A stretch of DNA of 64,000 nucleotides from Achromobacter xylosoxidans A8 (GCF_000165835.1 NC_014640.1:620001-684000), one strand, 5' to 3'. Counted from the first letter of the stretch, positions 27,712 to 38,066 are shown. Notes: a model not told the origin generated them from the letters alone. A program made the numbers and translations.

Positions 27712-28448
27712 AGCTGCTGCGCTTTGTCCTTAGGCTGTTCCTCGTGGTGCCCTGGATTCTCTTTGGCCTGTTGTGCGTGGGCCTGGTGTATCCCTTGATC
27801 GGTCCCAAGTCGCGCGCCTGGCTGAACCGCCGCTGGTCGCGCTGCCTGATGGCCTTCTGTGGCCTGCGGGTCGTCCTCAAGGGCGAGCCGCGCCTGACCG
27901 GTCCGGTGCTGCTGGTGGCCAACCACGTCTCCTGGATCGACATCTTCGTGCTGAACTCGGCGCGCGCCACGTCCTTCGTCGCCAAGAGCGAGATCCGCAG
28001 CTGGCCGGTCATCGGCTGGCTGGTGGCCGGCGCCGGCACGCTCTTCATCGAACGCGGTCAGCGCCACGCGGTGCATGCGATGGGCGAATCCATGCAGGCC
28101 CGCTTCAAGCAAGGCGATGCGGTGGGACTGTTCCCGGAAGGCACGACGACTGAAGGTTTCGAGCTGCTGCCTTTCCACGCCAGCCTGTTCGAACCGGCGC
28201 GTTCGGCTGCCATCGAGATCCAGCCCGTGGCCTTGCGATTCCTGCAGCATGGCAAGCGCAGCGGCTATGCGGCGTTCGTGGGGGAGGAGTCCTTGGTGGC
28301 GAATCTCTGGCGGGTGCTGGGTGTGACGGGGTTGGCTGTCGAAGTGGTGTTCCTGCCGCCGCTGGCGGCGCGGCATCCGGACGGGAGTCTGCCTACGCGG
28401 CTGGAGTTGTCTCATCAGGCGCGAGATGCGATTTTGAGTGTGCTGTAG
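27708..28448 (+). CDS. plsC: 1-acyl-sn-glycerol-3-phosphate acyltransferase
   Basis: A 246-residue membrane acyltransferase that makes phosphatidic acid. It begins with a hydrophobic anchor (~5-30), then NHVSWID (catalytic H-x4-D) and FPEGTTTEG. The best start is TTG at 27708, overlapping the pyrC' stop (TTGA), because the sequence upstream is inside pyrC' and the hydrophobic anchor begins right there. It is last in the yqgE operon. Confidence 0.9.
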   Translation: MKLLRFVLRLFLVVPWILFGLLCVGLVYPLIGPKSRAWLNRRWSRCLMAFCGLRVVLKGEPRLTGPVLLVANHVSWIDIFVLNSARATSFVAKSEIRSWPVIGWLVAGAGTLFIERGQRHAVHAMGESMQARFKQGDAVGLFPEGTTTEGFELLPFHASLFEPARSAAIEIQPVALRFLQHGKRSGYAAFVGEESLVANLWRVLGVTGLAVEVVFLPPLAARHPDGSLPTRLELSHQARDAILSVL

Positions 28449-28487
28449 CTGTAGCGATAGCGCTTCGTAGGTCGTCCGTCGTCGCGG

Positions 28488-29047
28488 GCGGCTTTTGGGG
28501 CTTACGCGGTTTCTTGCGTCGCGTGTTGACGCTGCGCGCTGGTGGTGAGTGCAACTGGTGGTTGGTGAATTTGGGTACGTAGGGCGCCGAAGCGCGTCGG
28601 TCGGCCAACATCGTCATTTCAACGCCGGTGCCGGATGGGTGGCGCGCGTGATGGTCAGCATGAGTAAACGGCTCGCCATCGCGCGCCACCCATCACCGCC
28701 CATCCCCGTGAGCTGGCGACCATTAGCTAACGACTGACCGCATTCGCGCAAGCGAACACAACTGAAATTCAAGAAATCACGTATGTCATGTTTGGCCGCC
28801 CGCGCGGCCAAACATGGCGGGCAAACAACGACTCGCCCCTGACCACGGCTCCAGCGGCGCGACAGGCCAAGACCCAGGTAGCACGTCGGCGTGGACGGCT
28901 GGGTGGCGAGCAACCTCGATGCGCCCGAGGGAATCTGAAGGGAAGGCCGAAGGCCTGGACGAAGATGACGACGGGGAAGTCCGGAGCGAAGGCTCCGGAC
29001 CGCAATCGTGGGCGCTCGCCACCCAGCCGTCCGCGCCGACGTGTGGC
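28488..29047. repeat. Composite structured repeat, locus 2 (truncated D'-C-D-A)
   Basis: Fills the 660-base gap between the convergent plsC and apaH genes. The right half of an inverted module D (about 28488-28560) is followed by module C (arms 28634-28648 and 28680-28694), module D (28785-28818) and module A. In A, arms 28882-28911 and 29014-29043 pair with one G-T wobble; the constant hairpin is 28979-29000 and the variable hairpin AGGCC-GAA-GGCCT is 28944-28956. It ends in GGCCTACGG. Compared with locus 1, module D has three compensated base-pair changes. Confidence 0.85.
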
Positions 29048-29108
29048 CTACGGAGCACTACGGCCCACGAAGCAATCAAACCGAACCGGAAAAAAGTCCC
29101 CGAAATCG

Positions 29109-29942
29109 CTACTCAGACAACGGATCCTGAAACTGCGAACACTTCACCTGCACCAGCTTCCGATCCTGCAACCGCAAAGCCGTCAGCGACCCGCCCCACA
29201 CGCACCCCGTATCCAGGCAAATTACATCCGGCCGCTGCAGCAACCCCAGCGTCGACCAATGCCCGAACACGGTCGTGATGTTCCGCGTGGCGCGGTTGGG
29301 CACGTCGAACCAGGGCACCAGGCCGGTCGGCCAGGCGCCCGGCGTCACCTTGGTGGCGAATTCCATATGGCCATTGGGCGTGCACAGGCGGATCCGCGTC
29401 AGCGCATTGATGATGACCCGCATGCGCTTGCCGCCTTTGTGGTCTTCCTTCCAGGTGGCCGGTTCGTTGCCGTACATCTTCTGCAGCGCCTTTTGCCAGT
29501 TCGGCCCGCGCAGGGCGTCCTGGACTTCGCCCGCCAGGGCTAGCGTCTTGGCGACGTCCCATTTGGCCAGCGTGCCGGCGTGGACCAGCAGATGGTTCTG
29601 TTCAAAATGGGCCAGCGGGCGAAAGCGCAGCCAGTTGATCAGGTCGACCGCGTCCGGCGCGCGCAGGACGTCCTCGAGCGTGTCCGATTTGGAAGGCTTG
29701 CGTACTCCCGCCGCCGTGGCCAGCAGGTGCAGGTCATGGTTACCCAGCACCGTGGTCGCGCGGTCGCCCAGGTCGATGATGCGGCGCAGGGTTTCCAGCG
29801 ACTGGGGGCCGCGGTTGACCAGGTCACCGGCGAACCAGAGACGCGACTGAGGATCGCCGACCAGTTCGGGGTGGGACAGCAAGCGATCCAGCGGCGAGCA
29901 GCAGCCCTGCACGTCGCCGATCATCCAGATACTGCCGTTCAT
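29109..29942 (-). CDS. apaH: Bis(5'-nucleosyl)-tetraphosphatase, symmetrical
   Basis: A 277-residue metallophosphatase hydrolysing Ap4A to [33 protein letters not shown] and VFGHW mark the metal sites. The ATG at 29942 overlaps the lptG stop by four bases, so it is last in the tonB-like/aroE/mtgA/lptG/apaH run. Confidence 0.95.
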   Translation of the reverse strand: MNGSIWMIGDVQGCCSPLDRLLSHPELVGDPQSRLWFAGDLVNRGPQSLETLRRIIDLGDRATTVLGNHDLHLLATAAGVRKPSKSDTLEDVLRAPDAVDLINWLRFRPLAHFEQNHLLVHAGTLAKWDVAKTLALAGEVQDALRGPNWQKALQKMYGNEPATWKEDHKGGKRMRVIINALTRIRLCTPNGHMEFATKVTPGAWPTGLVPWFDVPNRATRNITTVFGHWSTLGLLQRPDVICLDTGCVWGGSLTALRLQDRKLVQVKCSQFQDPLSE

Positions 29943-31117
29943 GCGGGACTTTTGCTCCAAGGCCAACGTTGTTGCGCGATCCGCGTGATGGTGTGGCGAT
30001 ACTCCATGTAGCCCATCGCGCCCAGCGCCACGATCATGGCGCCGATATTCGGACCCAGGGCGGTCAGCCAGGCCGGCCATTTGCCCAGCATGCCGACGTT
30101 CAGGGCCAACTGGTTCAGCATGAAAAAGCCCACGCCCAGCAGGATGCCGATGAAGACCTTGGCGCCTACGCCGCCGCGGCGCGTCTGCATCAAGCCGATG
30201 GGAGCGGCAATGGTGATCATGACCAGCAGGGTGAACGGATATGCCAGTTTGCGCCACAAGGCGACGACCTGTCGACCATATTGCAGCTGGTTGTTGCGCA
30301 AATAATCCACATAGTCCAGCAGCGTGGCGATGGACATGCGTTCAGGCGTCAGCACCCGGGCCAGCAGGCGCTCGGCGCTGAGCGTGGTGTCGATATTGCG
30401 CTCGGGCAGCTTGACCACGGTGGCGGGCGGGTGCTTGGGCGGACGCGCGTTGGCCAGCGCTTCGGCAGCCTCGTCGTCCAGGCGCGTTTCGGTGACGTCC
30501 TTGAGCAGCAGGTCGCCCTGGGTGAACAGGCCGGTCGGTGCGGTGGACAGCGCGGACAGCGTCTGGTCCTTCTTGAATTCATAGAGGGTCACGGCGCTGA
30601 CCTGACCGTCGCCCTTGAGTTCGCCGATGTTGATGATGCGGGTGCCGCCGTCGGCGGTGGGTTCCTTGAACCAGTAGCCGCTGTTCAGGCGGTCGCCGCC
30701 GGCCTTGCCGCGGAACAGCAGGTTGGCTTCGCCGGACTTGATTTCGGCCCAGGGCGTGACGTACTCGGACAACAGGCCCGCCCCTATCATCAGCGGGATC
30801 GTAACGATCCAGAGCATGCGCAGCAGCTTCATGCCGCTGACGCCGGACACGCGCAGGATGACCAGTTCGTTGCGCTGGGCCAGTCCCGCCAGCGCCAGGA
30901 TGGCGCCGATCAGCAGGCCGATGGGCAGAAGGTCATAGAGACGGGTGGGAATCGCCAGGGCCTGCATGTACAGCAGGGCCATCATGGAGAACTTGTCGCC
31001 CACGTTGTCCAGATCGTCCACCAGCGCGAAGAACGTGAAAAGGCCCAGCAGGGCCATAAGGACCACTGCGCAAGAGCGATAGATCTCGCGGGCCAGGTAG
31101 CGACGTGCGGTGCGCAT
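29939..31117 (-). CDS. lptG: LPS export ABC transporter permease LptG
   Basis: A 392-residue inner-membrane protein with about three N-terminal and three C-terminal membrane helices around a periplasmic beta-jellyroll. [24 protein letters not shown] is the LptF/G coupling region. It would pair with LptF and LptB to extract LPS. No lptF is adjacent, although the two are neighbours in many genomes. The predicted start has no clear ribosome site. Confidence 0.92.
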   Translation of the reverse strand: MRTARRYLAREIYRSCAVVLMALLGLFTFFALVDDLDNVGDKFSMMALLYMQALAIPTRLYDLLPIGLLIGAILALAGLAQRNELVILRVSGVSGMKLLRMLWIVTIPLMIGAGLLSEYVTPWAEIKSGEANLLFRGKAGGDRLNSGYWFKEPTADGGTRIINIGELKGDGQVSAVTLYEFKKDQTLSALSTAPTGLFTQGDLLLKDVTETRLDDEAAEALANARPPKHPPATVVKLPERNIDTTLSAERLLARVLTPERMSIATLLDYVDYLRNNQLQYGRQVVALWRKLAYPFTLLVMITIAAPIGLMQTRRGGVGAKVFIGILLGVGFFMLNQLALNVGMLGKWPAWLTALGPNIGAMIVALGAMGYMEYRHTITRIAQQRWPWSKSPA

Positions 31118-31196
31118 GAAAGAAAGGGGAAACGCCTAAACCCGAAAGCTTAACAAATCCCGCCGCTGAAGGTGGGGCCGGAGCGCTGGATCCGTG

Positions 31197-31919
31197 TCAG
31201 GGAATCTCGACCATCTGCATCCGCCGCGTCAGGACGCCGACCCGGGAGTTCAGATACCGGGTGTTGCGGTGGGCGTCGTAGAAGCGCGGGTTGGGCAGCA
31301 TGGCCGCCAGCCGGGCCGACTGGCTGGCCCCCAGGTTGGCGGCGGTGGTGTTGAAATAATGCTTGGCGGCGGCCTGGGCGCCGAACACGCCCTCGCCCCA
31401 TTCCGCCACGTTCAGATACAGCTCCAGGATCCGCTCCTTGCTCATGACATGTTCGATCATGTAGGTCAGGACGAGTTCCTGGCCCTTGCGGATGTAGCTG
31501 CGGGAACTGGACAGGAACAAGTTCTTGGCCAGTTGCTGGGTGATGGTGGAGCCGCCGCGCATCTTGCTGCGGCCGGCGTCCTGCTGTTTCTGATTGTATT
31601 CCCAGGCCTTGCGGATGGCATCCCATTCGACGCCGTCGTGCTCGGTGAAGTTGGAGTCCTCGGACGCCACGACCGCCCGCTTGAGGTTGCGGTTGATCTT
31701 GTCGTAGGGCACCCATTCGTACTTCAGCTCGAAATCGGGGTTGCCGTCGCTCAGGCGGGACCGTTCCTCGCGCATGATCGCGCTGCTGCCAGGGGGGCGG
31801 TAGTTGTACCAGACCACCTGGGCGAACAGCCAGAACTGATAGAGCAGCACCAGGCATACCAGCGCCATCAGCGCGCCGCTGATGATCCGGAACCAGGAGC
31901 GGCCCTTGCGCGTCGCCAT
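31197..31919 (-). CDS. mtgA: Monofunctional biosynthetic peptidoglycan transglycosylase
   Basis: A 240-residue GT51 enzyme with one N-terminal membrane helix (~13-33). Motifs are VVASEDSNFTEHDG (catalytic Glu), RGGSTITQQLAKNLFL, RKGQELVLTYMIE and RILELYLNVAEWG. It polymerises glycan strands from lipid II. It lies 5 bases after aroE. Confidence 0.95.
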   Translation of the reverse strand: MATRKGRSWFRIISGALMALVCLVLLYQFWLFAQVVWYNYRPPGSSAIMREERSRLSDGNPDFELKYEWVPYDKINRNLKRAVVASEDSNFTEHDGVEWDAIRKAWEYNQKQQDAGRSKMRGGSTITQQLAKNLFLSSSRSYIRKGQELVLTYMIEHVMSKERILELYLNVAEWGEGVFGAQAAAKHYFNTTAANLGASQSARLAAMLPNPRFYDAHRNTRYLNSRVGVLTRRMQMVEIP

Positions 31920-31924
31920 GCCGC

Positions 31925-32788
31925 TTATTGCCCGGCCTGGAGCGCCTCGCGCAGCGCGACCAGCACCGGGGCGGGGTCGGGACGCACGCCATGCCAGATG
32001 TAGAAGCTTTCGGCTGCCTGGCCTACCAGCATGCCGAGGCCATCGGCCGTCAGGGCGGCGCCGTCGGCTTCGGCCTGCTTCATGAAGGCGGTGGGCCGGG
32101 CGCCGTACATCATGTCGTAGGCGGCTGCGCCGGCCGCGTAGAGGCCGGGGGGCAGGTCGGGGGCGGCGTTCTGCAGGCCGCTGGCGGTGGCGTTGATGAC
32201 CAGGTTCCAGCCGCCGGCCTGGGCGGCGTCCGCCAGGCTGCCGCCCGTGACCGCCGTCTGCGGCGACACGCCGCTGTCGCGCCAGGAGGCGGCCAGTTCT
32301 TCCGCCTTGGAGGCGGTGCGGTTGACGATGTGGATGCGGCCGCAGCCGGCCTCGGCCAGGGGCTGCAGTACGCCTCGGGCCGCGCCGCCGGCGCCGACCA
32401 GCAGCACGGATGCTCCCGTGAGGCGCACGCCCAGGCGTAGCAGGTCGGACACCAGGCCCACGCCATCGGTATTGCAGCCGTGCCAGGCGCCGTCGCGCCA
32501 GGACAGGGTGTTGACCGCGCCGGCCAGGCGGGCGCGGCTGGACAGGCGGCCGGCGGCCAGGGCGTAGGCGTCCAGCTTGAAGGGCACCGTCACATTCAGG
32601 CCCAGCCCGCCCTCGGCCACGAAGGCGGCGACCGCATCGGCAAAGCCGTCCACCGGCGCCAGCAGGCGGTCATAGCGCAGCGGCTTGCCGGTCTGTTCGG
32701 CAAACATGGCGTGGATCTGAGGCGAGCGGCTGTGCGCGATGGGGTTGCCGATGACGGCGTATCGGGCAAGAGGGGGCGCCTCGGTCAT
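31925..32788 (-). CDS. aroE: Shikimate dehydrogenase
   Basis: A 287-residue NADP-dependent enzyme reducing 3-dehydroshikimate. YAVIGNPIAHSRSPQIH (substrate site), LNVTVPFKLDAY (catalytic Lys), NTDGVG and VLLVGAGGAARGV (cofactor) are all present. It overlaps the upstream TonB-like gene by four bases. Confidence 0.95.
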   Translation of the reverse strand: MTEAPPLARYAVIGNPIAHSRSPQIHAMFAEQTGKPLRYDRLLAPVDGFADAVAAFVAEGGLGLNVTVPFKLDAYALAAGRLSSRARLAGAVNTLSWRDGAWHGCNTDGVGLVSDLLRLGVRLTGASVLLVGAGGAARGVLQPLAEAGCGRIHIVNRTASKAEELAASWRDSGVSPQTAVTGGSLADAAQAGGWNLVINATASGLQNAAPDLPPGLYAAGAAAYDMMYGARPTAFMKQAEADGAALTADGLGMLVGQAAESFYIWHGVRPDPAPVLVALREALQAGQ

Positions 32789-33684
32789 GGGGCTTGGGTT
32801 TCCAGGGTGTCGTTGACGAAATGCCAGGTGCGGGTGATGACCAGCACGTCCGTGTCGCGCGCGATATCGGGCGGGAACGGGGGGAAGGGCGCGGCCAGCT
32901 GGACGATGCGGCGGGCCGCCTGATTCAGGACGGCGTGCGGCGAGGGTTGGTCGATCTCGACATCGGCGATGCTGCCGTCGGCGCGGACGGACACCGTGAT
33001 GCGCAGCGAGCCATAGATGCGGCCGCGCGCCTCGTCCGGGTAGTGCTGGGTGCCGACCGCCTCGATGCGGGTGCGCCAGGCGTCCAGGTAGGCGGCATAG
33101 CGCGAGGCCTCGGCGGAGGGGGCCACGAATTGCTTGCGCGGTTCGGCGCTGTACTGCTGGACCCGCGCCGCCAGCGCGGCCACCTGGGCGCTCTGGATGA
33201 GGCTGGCCTGGTCCTCGGCGTCGCGGCCCAGGTCGGCGCCGTCGGGCCAGGGGTTGACGGCCTGGCGCTCGGCGCCGGCTTTGTCAGCGGCGCGCAGCTG
33301 GGTCATCAGGCGGGTCTGTTCGGCTTCCAGCTGCACCTGGCGGCGGCGCATGGCTTCAAGCACGATGGTCTCGGCCGATTCGCCCGTGCGTGGCAGCGGG
33401 GTAGTGGACATGCCGCGCTCGGCGTTGCCGCCGCCGCTCATCTGGTTCTGGGCCTGCGCGCGCGGAGTGTCCGGGGGCGTCTCGCTGCGGGCATTGAGCA
33501 GCACGACTTCCAGGCTGGTGACCGGCGGGCGCGAGAGCGCGGGCGCGCCAAAGCGCCACGCCAGGGCGCCGGCGTGCACCAACAGCGATATTGCGATGCC
33601 GATGCGCAGGTAATGCTGGGCGGGTGCGCCCAGCCACCGCAGGTAACGGCTCAGCGGGGAAGGGGAATCAGCGAGGCGTTGCAC
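32785..33684 (-). CDS. TonB C-terminal-domain envelope protein
   Basis: A 299-residue protein with an N-terminal membrane helix (~25-45), a Pro/Gln/Ala-rich periplasmic middle with a helical segment (~105-135), and a TonB-like C-terminal domain (~200-290; YPDEARGRIYGSLRITVSVRADG). No exbB/exbD is adjacent, and the proline spacer is short for a classical TonB. It could link envelope layers or energise an unknown receptor. It heads the aroE-mtgA-lptG-apaH run. Confidence 0.8.
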   Translation of the reverse strand: MQRLADSPSPLSRYLRWLGAPAQHYLRIGIAISLLVHAGALAWRFGAPALSRPPVTSLEVVLLNARSETPPDTPRAQAQNQMSGGGNAERGMSTTPLPRTGESAETIVLEAMRRRQVQLEAEQTRLMTQLRAADKAGAERQAVNPWPDGADLGRDAEDQASLIQSAQVAALAARVQQYSAEPRKQFVAPSAEASRYAAYLDAWRTRIEAVGTQHYPDEARGRIYGSLRITVSVRADGSIADVEIDQPSPHAVLNQAARRIVQLAAPFPPFPPDIARDTDVLVITRTWHFVNDTLETQAP

Positions 33685-33813
33685 CAGCGCATTGTAGAGC
33701 GAGTCCAGGTCCGTCGGGCGTCAGGGGCGGTTCACACTGACAGCCTACGCCGCGTGCGCGGTAGCCCTGGGCCCCGGGCTTGTAACCGCCCGGGGTGGGC
33801 GCCAGGCGGCTCC

Positions 33814-34902
33814 TCAGGCGGCGCTGCGGGGAAAGACCCAGACCTTGCTGGCGGGCAGGGCCAGCCGGCAGGGGCCGGGTTCGCGACCTTCGGGGCCATA
33901 GGCGCGCAGGGCCAGGGTGTGGGCTGGGTCGGCGTCGGGAGTACGGAACAGGTACTCCCAGCGGTCGCCCAGATACATGCTGGTCAGCAGCGGCATGTCC
34001 AGGTGGTTGCCGTCAGGGTCGTCCGCCAGGCGCACCTGCTCCACCCGGATGACGGCGGTGGCGTCCTGGCCCTGGGCCAGGCCCGGGCTGGCCTTGCCCC
34101 ACACAGAGAAGCCGCGGCCCTCGATGCGGGCCTGGCCGTCGCGCACTTCGGTCACCTTGCCGTCCAGACGATTGTTGCTGCCCATGAATTCAGCGGTGAA
34201 CAGCGTGGAGGGGGACCCGTACATCTCTTGCGGCGTGCCCTGCTGTTCGATCTTGCCGTTGTTCAACAGCAGGATGCGGTCCGAAATCGCCATGGCTTCG
34301 CTCTGGTCATGCGTCACCATCAGCGCCGACAGGCCCAGGCGGATGATCAGCTCGCGCAGGAAGGCGCGGGCCTCTTCGCGCAGCTTGGCGTCCAGGTTGG
34401 ACAGCGGCTCATCCAGCAGGATCACGGGCGGGCTGTACACCAGCGCCCGGCCGATGGCCACGCGCTGCTGCTGGCCGCCGGACAGGGCGTGCGGATGGCG
34501 CTGGCCCAGCTTGCCCAGGCCCAGTTGGTCCAGCACCGCCTGCACCCGTTCGCGCACCTCGGCGCCGGGCACTTTGCGCAGCTTCAGCGGGTAAGCCACG
34601 TTCTCGAACACGGTCTTGTGCGGCCACAGCGCATAGGACTGGAACACCAGGCCCAGGTTGCGCTCCTCGGCGGGAATCTCCTTCTTCGCCGCGCCGTCGT
34701 ACACGACGCGGTCGCCGATGGTGATGCGGCCGCGCTTGGGGCCTTCCAGGCCGGCCACGGCGCGCAGCAGGGTGGTCTTGCCGCTGCCCGAGGGGCCCAG
34801 CAGCGACACCACTTCGCCCTGGCGTAGCTGCATCGACACGCCCTTGAGCACCGGGTTGTCGCCGTAATCCAGGTGCAGGTCTTCTACAGAAAGCTCAATC
34901 AT
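33814..34902 (-). CDS. ABC transporter ATP-binding protein (Fe3+/AfuC-like)
   Basis: A 362-residue ATPase: Walker A LLGPSGSGKTTLLRA, signature LSGGQQQRVAIGRAL, Walker B PPVILLDEPLSNLD, switch VTHDQSEA, then a TOBE-type C-terminal domain (~245-360). It belongs to the FbpC/PotA/CysA group. It overlaps the permease gene by 8 bases and is the last gene of a binding protein-permease-ATPase operon. Confidence 0.93.
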   Translation of the reverse strand: MIELSVEDLHLDYGDNPVLKGVSMQLRQGEVVSLLGPSGSGKTTLLRAVAGLEGPKRGRITIGDRVVYDGAAKKEIPAEERNLGLVFQSYALWPHKTVFENVAYPLKLRKVPGAEVRERVQAVLDQLGLGKLGQRHPHALSGGQQQRVAIGRALVYSPPVILLDEPLSNLDAKLREEARAFLRELIIRLGLSALMVTHDQSEAMAISDRILLLNNGKIEQQGTPQEMYGSPSTLFTAEFMGSNNRLDGKVTEVRDGQARIEGRGFSVWGKASPGLAQGQDATAVIRVEQVRLADDPDGNHLDMPLLTSMYLGDRWEYLFRTPDADPAHTLALRAYGPEGREPGPCRLALPASKVWVFPRSAA

Positions 34903-36667
34903 GAAGTTTGACTCCGAATCGCAGGGCGATGCCCAGGCCGATCACGACCAGAACGATATTGATGAAGGAAAGCGCGGCCACGATGTCGATGGCGCCCGAG
35001 GCCCACAGCGACACCAGCATGGAGCCGATGGTCTCGGTGCCGGGCGACAGTAGGTAGACGCCGGTGGAGTACTCGCGCTCGAAGATCAGGAACATCAGCA
35101 GCCAGGAACCGATCAGGCCGTACTTGGCCAGCGGCACCGTGACGTGGCGGGTGACCTGGCCGCGGCGCGCGCCGGCGCTGCGGGCGGCCTCTTCCAGTTC
35201 GGGGCCTACCTGCAGCAGGGTCGAGGAGATCAGCCGCAGGCCATACGCCATCCATACCACCGTGTAGGCCAGCCACACGCTGAAGATGGTGCTGCGCATG
35301 GCGCGCAGCCATTCGATGAAGTTCTCGCGCAGCCATTCCGCGAAGGGCAGGGCCGACAGCCAGCCGCCTTCGTCCAGGGCATTGTCCAGCCACATCGGCA
35401 CGAACAGGAATACCCACAGGAACGCCAGGCCGGCCAAGAGGCCAGGCACGGCGCGCGGCACCAGCACGCTGTAGTCCATGAAGCGCGTGATGTTGTCGGG
35501 CTTGCGGTGCATGGCCAGCCCCACGAACATGTAGCACATCACGGCCAGCGCGCCGCCGAACACGCCGATGGCCACCGAGTTGACGATGGCGCGCATCAGG
35601 TTGGGCTGCGCGAACACGGTGCGGAACGCGTCCAGCGACAGCACGTCGAACAGCGACACGCCCATGCCCCAGTTGGACACGAAGGCGCGCAGCAGCACGC
35701 CCAGCAGCGGCACCACGATGGTCACCAGCAGCCAGAACGCCACCACCGCGCCAGCCACCCAGCGCCACTTGCCCAGCGGCAGGGCGCGGGCCCGCGAGGC
35801 CTTGCCCTTGACGGTGACGAAGCGGTTGGCGGTGCGCATCAGGCGGCGCTGCAGCATCACCAGCGGGATCGTCATGCAGATCAGCACCACGGCCACGGCG
35901 GCCATCAGGTGATAGGACGGGATGCCCAGCTTGTTGGTGAGCTTGTACAGGTAGGTGGCCAGCACCAGGTTGCCTTCGGGGTCGCCCAGCACCAGCACCA
36001 GGCCGAACACTTCCAGGCCCAGGAAGAACAGCAGCACGGTCGCGTAGAGCATGGCCGGACGCACCATGGGCAGGCTGACCGACACCATCACGCGCAGCGG
36101 CGAGGCGCCGGCCACGCGGGCGGCTTCTTCAACATCGGAGCCCATGCTGCGCAGCGCCGACGAGATGTACAGGTAGGCGTGCGGTACGTGGGTCAGGCCG
36201 GCGATGACGACGATGCTGGTCAGCGAATAGACGTTCCAGGGCACGAAGCCCAGCAGGTTCTGCGCCCAGATCGAGAAAAAGCCCACGGGGCCCGCGGCCA
36301 CCACATAGCCGAAGCCCAGCACCATGGGCGACACGAAAACCGGCACCAGGATCAGCGGCTCGATCCAGCGCCGGCCGGGGAGATCCGTGCGTATCATCAG
36401 GAAGGCCAGCATGCCGCCCAACGGGATGGCGATGACGGCCAGGCCGAAGGCCAGGATGAAGCCGCTTTTCAGGGCCTTGTAGAAATCGGGGTCCGCGAAG
36501 ATGAAGCGGAACGCGTCCAGGCTGAAGGTCTTGGACGGGGCAAAGAAGGGCGCGGACAGAAAGCTCTGGATGATGATGAACGACAGCGGCACATAAATCG
36601 CCAAAGCCGTGATCAGCACCACCACGCCGCGGGGCAGGGACTGCCATTTCGAGCGCAATGACTGCAT
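34895..36667 (-). CDS. ABC transporter permease, duplicated (FbpB/AfuB type)
   Basis: A 590-residue permease with about twelve membrane helices in two homologous halves, each with an EAA-type loop (EEAARVAGASPLRVMVSVSL near 190; [20 protein letters not shown] near 480). One polypeptide replaces a permease dimer, as in Fe3+ and phosphosugar importers. It is 149 bases downstream of the binding-protein gene, with a strong hairpin in that gap. Confidence 0.93.
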   Translation of the reverse strand: MQSLRSKWQSLPRGVVVLITALAIYVPLSFIIIQSFLSAPFFAPSKTFSLDAFRFIFADPDFYKALKSGFILAFGLAVIAIPLGGMLAFLMIRTDLPGRRWIEPLILVPVFVSPMVLGFGYVVAAGPVGFFSIWAQNLLGFVPWNVYSLTSIVVIAGLTHVPHAYLYISSALRSMGSDVEEAARVAGASPLRVMVSVSLPMVRPAMLYATVLLFFLGLEVFGLVLVLGDPEGNLVLATYLYKLTNKLGIPSYHLMAAVAVVLICMTIPLVMLQRRLMRTANRFVTVKGKASRARALPLGKWRWVAGAVVAFWLLVTIVVPLLGVLLRAFVSNWGMGVSLFDVLSLDAFRTVFAQPNLMRAIVNSVAIGVFGGALAVMCYMFVGLAMHRKPDNITRFMDYSVLVPRAVPGLLAGLAFLWVFLFVPMWLDNALDEGGWLSALPFAEWLRENFIEWLRAMRSTIFSVWLAYTVVWMAYGLRLISSTLLQVGPELEEAARSAGARRGQVTRHVTVPLAKYGLIGSWLLMFLIFEREYSTGVYLLSPGTETIGSMLVSLWASGAIDIVAALSFINIVLVVIGLGIALRFGVKLHD

Positions 36668-36743
36668 GGGGAATCCTGTGTTCTTGAATGGCGCGAAGGT
36701 CGCGCGGCCGGGTCGGAGGCGACCGCCCCGGCGGCGGTCAGGC

Positions 36744-36765
36744 GGACGGCGGCGCGCCGCCGTCC
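36744..36765 (-). terminator. Perfect hairpin between binding-protein and permease genes
   Basis: A 22-base perfect palindrome (GGACGGCGGC arm and its complement around a central GC) lies in the 149-base gap. There is no U-tract. Such hairpins often protect the binding-protein mRNA and lower downstream expression. A second weaker hairpin (CCGGAAC / GTTCCGG) lies at about 36783-36805. Confidence 0.5.
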
Positions 36766-36816
36766 CCTACGCGCAAGGCGATCCGGAACCGTTGCATCGT
36801 TCCGGGCCGCGCGGCA

Positions 36817-37914
36817 TTACTTGCCTGCCGCGGCGCGCCAATCCTTGATGAACTGCAGGCGCTTGTTCTGCTCCAGGTAGTCCAGCAGGGTTTCGTTGAC
36901 CGGAATCGGCTTGAGCGAGGCGCCCAGCTTCTTGGTCATGCCGTCCACGTCGTTGTCGCCTTCGATGTCGTCGCGCACCGAGGCCAGATCGGCCTGGTTC
37001 GCCAGGATCGTCTGGCCCTTCTGCGACAGCAGGTAGTCCATCCACAGCTTGGCGGCGTTGCGGTTCTTGGCCTTCTTGCTGATGAACGCGACGCGCGACA
37101 GGACCAGCGCGTAATCGGTGGGATAGGCCACGCCCAGCGACGGGTCGTTCTTGGCGCGGGTTTCGGCGTACGAGCCCAGAATGTTGTAGCCGATCAGGTT
37201 TTCGCCGGACGACACGCGCTCCATCATGGTGCCGGTGGACGATTGCACGATCAGGCCGCCTGCGGCGATGCCCTTGAGCGTCTCGAAGTACTTGGGATCG
37301 TTGACCTTGTCCTGCACCGCCAGCATGAAGCCCACGGCCGACTTCTCGATGTCGTAGGTGGTGACCTTGTTCTTGAACTTGTCCGGCTGGCTCGCGATCA
37401 GCTTGGCCAGCGCGCCGTGCGTGGTCGGCACTTCGGCGGCGGGGATCAGGCGCTTGTTGTAGATGAACACGGCCGGCTCGTAGGTGGTGCCGTAGGCCGA
37501 ATCCTTCCACACTGCCCAGGCCGGCAGCTTGCCGACTTCCGGCGACTTGTACTGCAGGGCGTAGTCGCTGGCCAGCTTCAGCGCCGAGTCCATCGACGAG
37601 CTCCAGACGATGTCGCCGCTGGTGCCGCCCGCGGCCTGCTCGCTGATGTAGCGGTTGTAGAGCTCGGTGCTGTTCATGTCGTTGTATTCGACCTTGATGC
37701 CCGGATACAGCGCTTCGAAGCCCTTGATGACGGGGCCGGCAGCCTTGGTGTCGGTGGTCGAATAGATGACGACCTTGCCTTCCTTCTTGGCGCCGTCCAG
37801 GATCTTCTGGTAGTCGGCCGGATAGCCGGCCGGCACTTGCTGTGCAAAGGCGCTGCCGGCGGCGAGGGCGAATGCAGCGGCGCAGGCGGCCGCCAGTTGG
37901 GACTTGGCAAGCAT
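36817..37914 (-). CDS. Extracellular substrate-binding protein (FbpA/AfuA/PgtC-like)
   Basis: A 365-residue periplasmic protein with a signal peptide ending at SAFAQQ (~25). EGKVVIYSTTDTKAAGPVIKGF is the type II binding-protein start, and YNILGSYAETRA and YALVLSRVAFISKKA are conserved. The family binds Fe3+ or sugar/organic phosphates. It resembles the binding-protein domain fused to the neighbouring histidine kinase, so both may read the same ligand. It heads the ABC operon. Confidence 0.9.
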   Translation of the reverse strand: MLAKSQLAAACAAAFALAAGSAFAQQVPAGYPADYQKILDGAKKEGKVVIYSTTDTKAAGPVIKGFEALYPGIKVEYNDMNSTELYNRYISEQAAGGTSGDIVWSSSMDSALKLASDYALQYKSPEVGKLPAWAVWKDSAYGTTYEPAVFIYNKRLIPAAEVPTTHGALAKLIASQPDKFKNKVTTYDIEKSAVGFMLAVQDKVNDPKYFETLKGIAAGGLIVQSSTGTMMERVSSGENLIGYNILGSYAETRAKNDPSLGVAYPTDYALVLSRVAFISKKAKNRNAAKLWMDYLLSQKGQTILANQADLASVRDDIEGDNDVDGMTKKLGASLKPIPVNETLLDYLEQNKRLQFIKDWRAAAGK

Positions 37915-38066
37915 GGGTGTGTCTCCGATGAGTTATTGGTACGAGCGGGATCCGTGTCCAGCTTGCGGGCATCTTAGGAGCCGGCGTCTGTCGCCGTCCT
38001 GTCATGGCGACAGGTCGCGCCTAGGGGAAATCCCTTGCTGGCAAGGACGCCGCGCGTCCGCGACCG

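Noticed and set aside
32794..34827. 677-residue plus-strand frame over the TonB-like and ATPase genes
   Set aside because: It crosses two real minus-strand genes and the gap between them, and its translation shows no recognisable domain.
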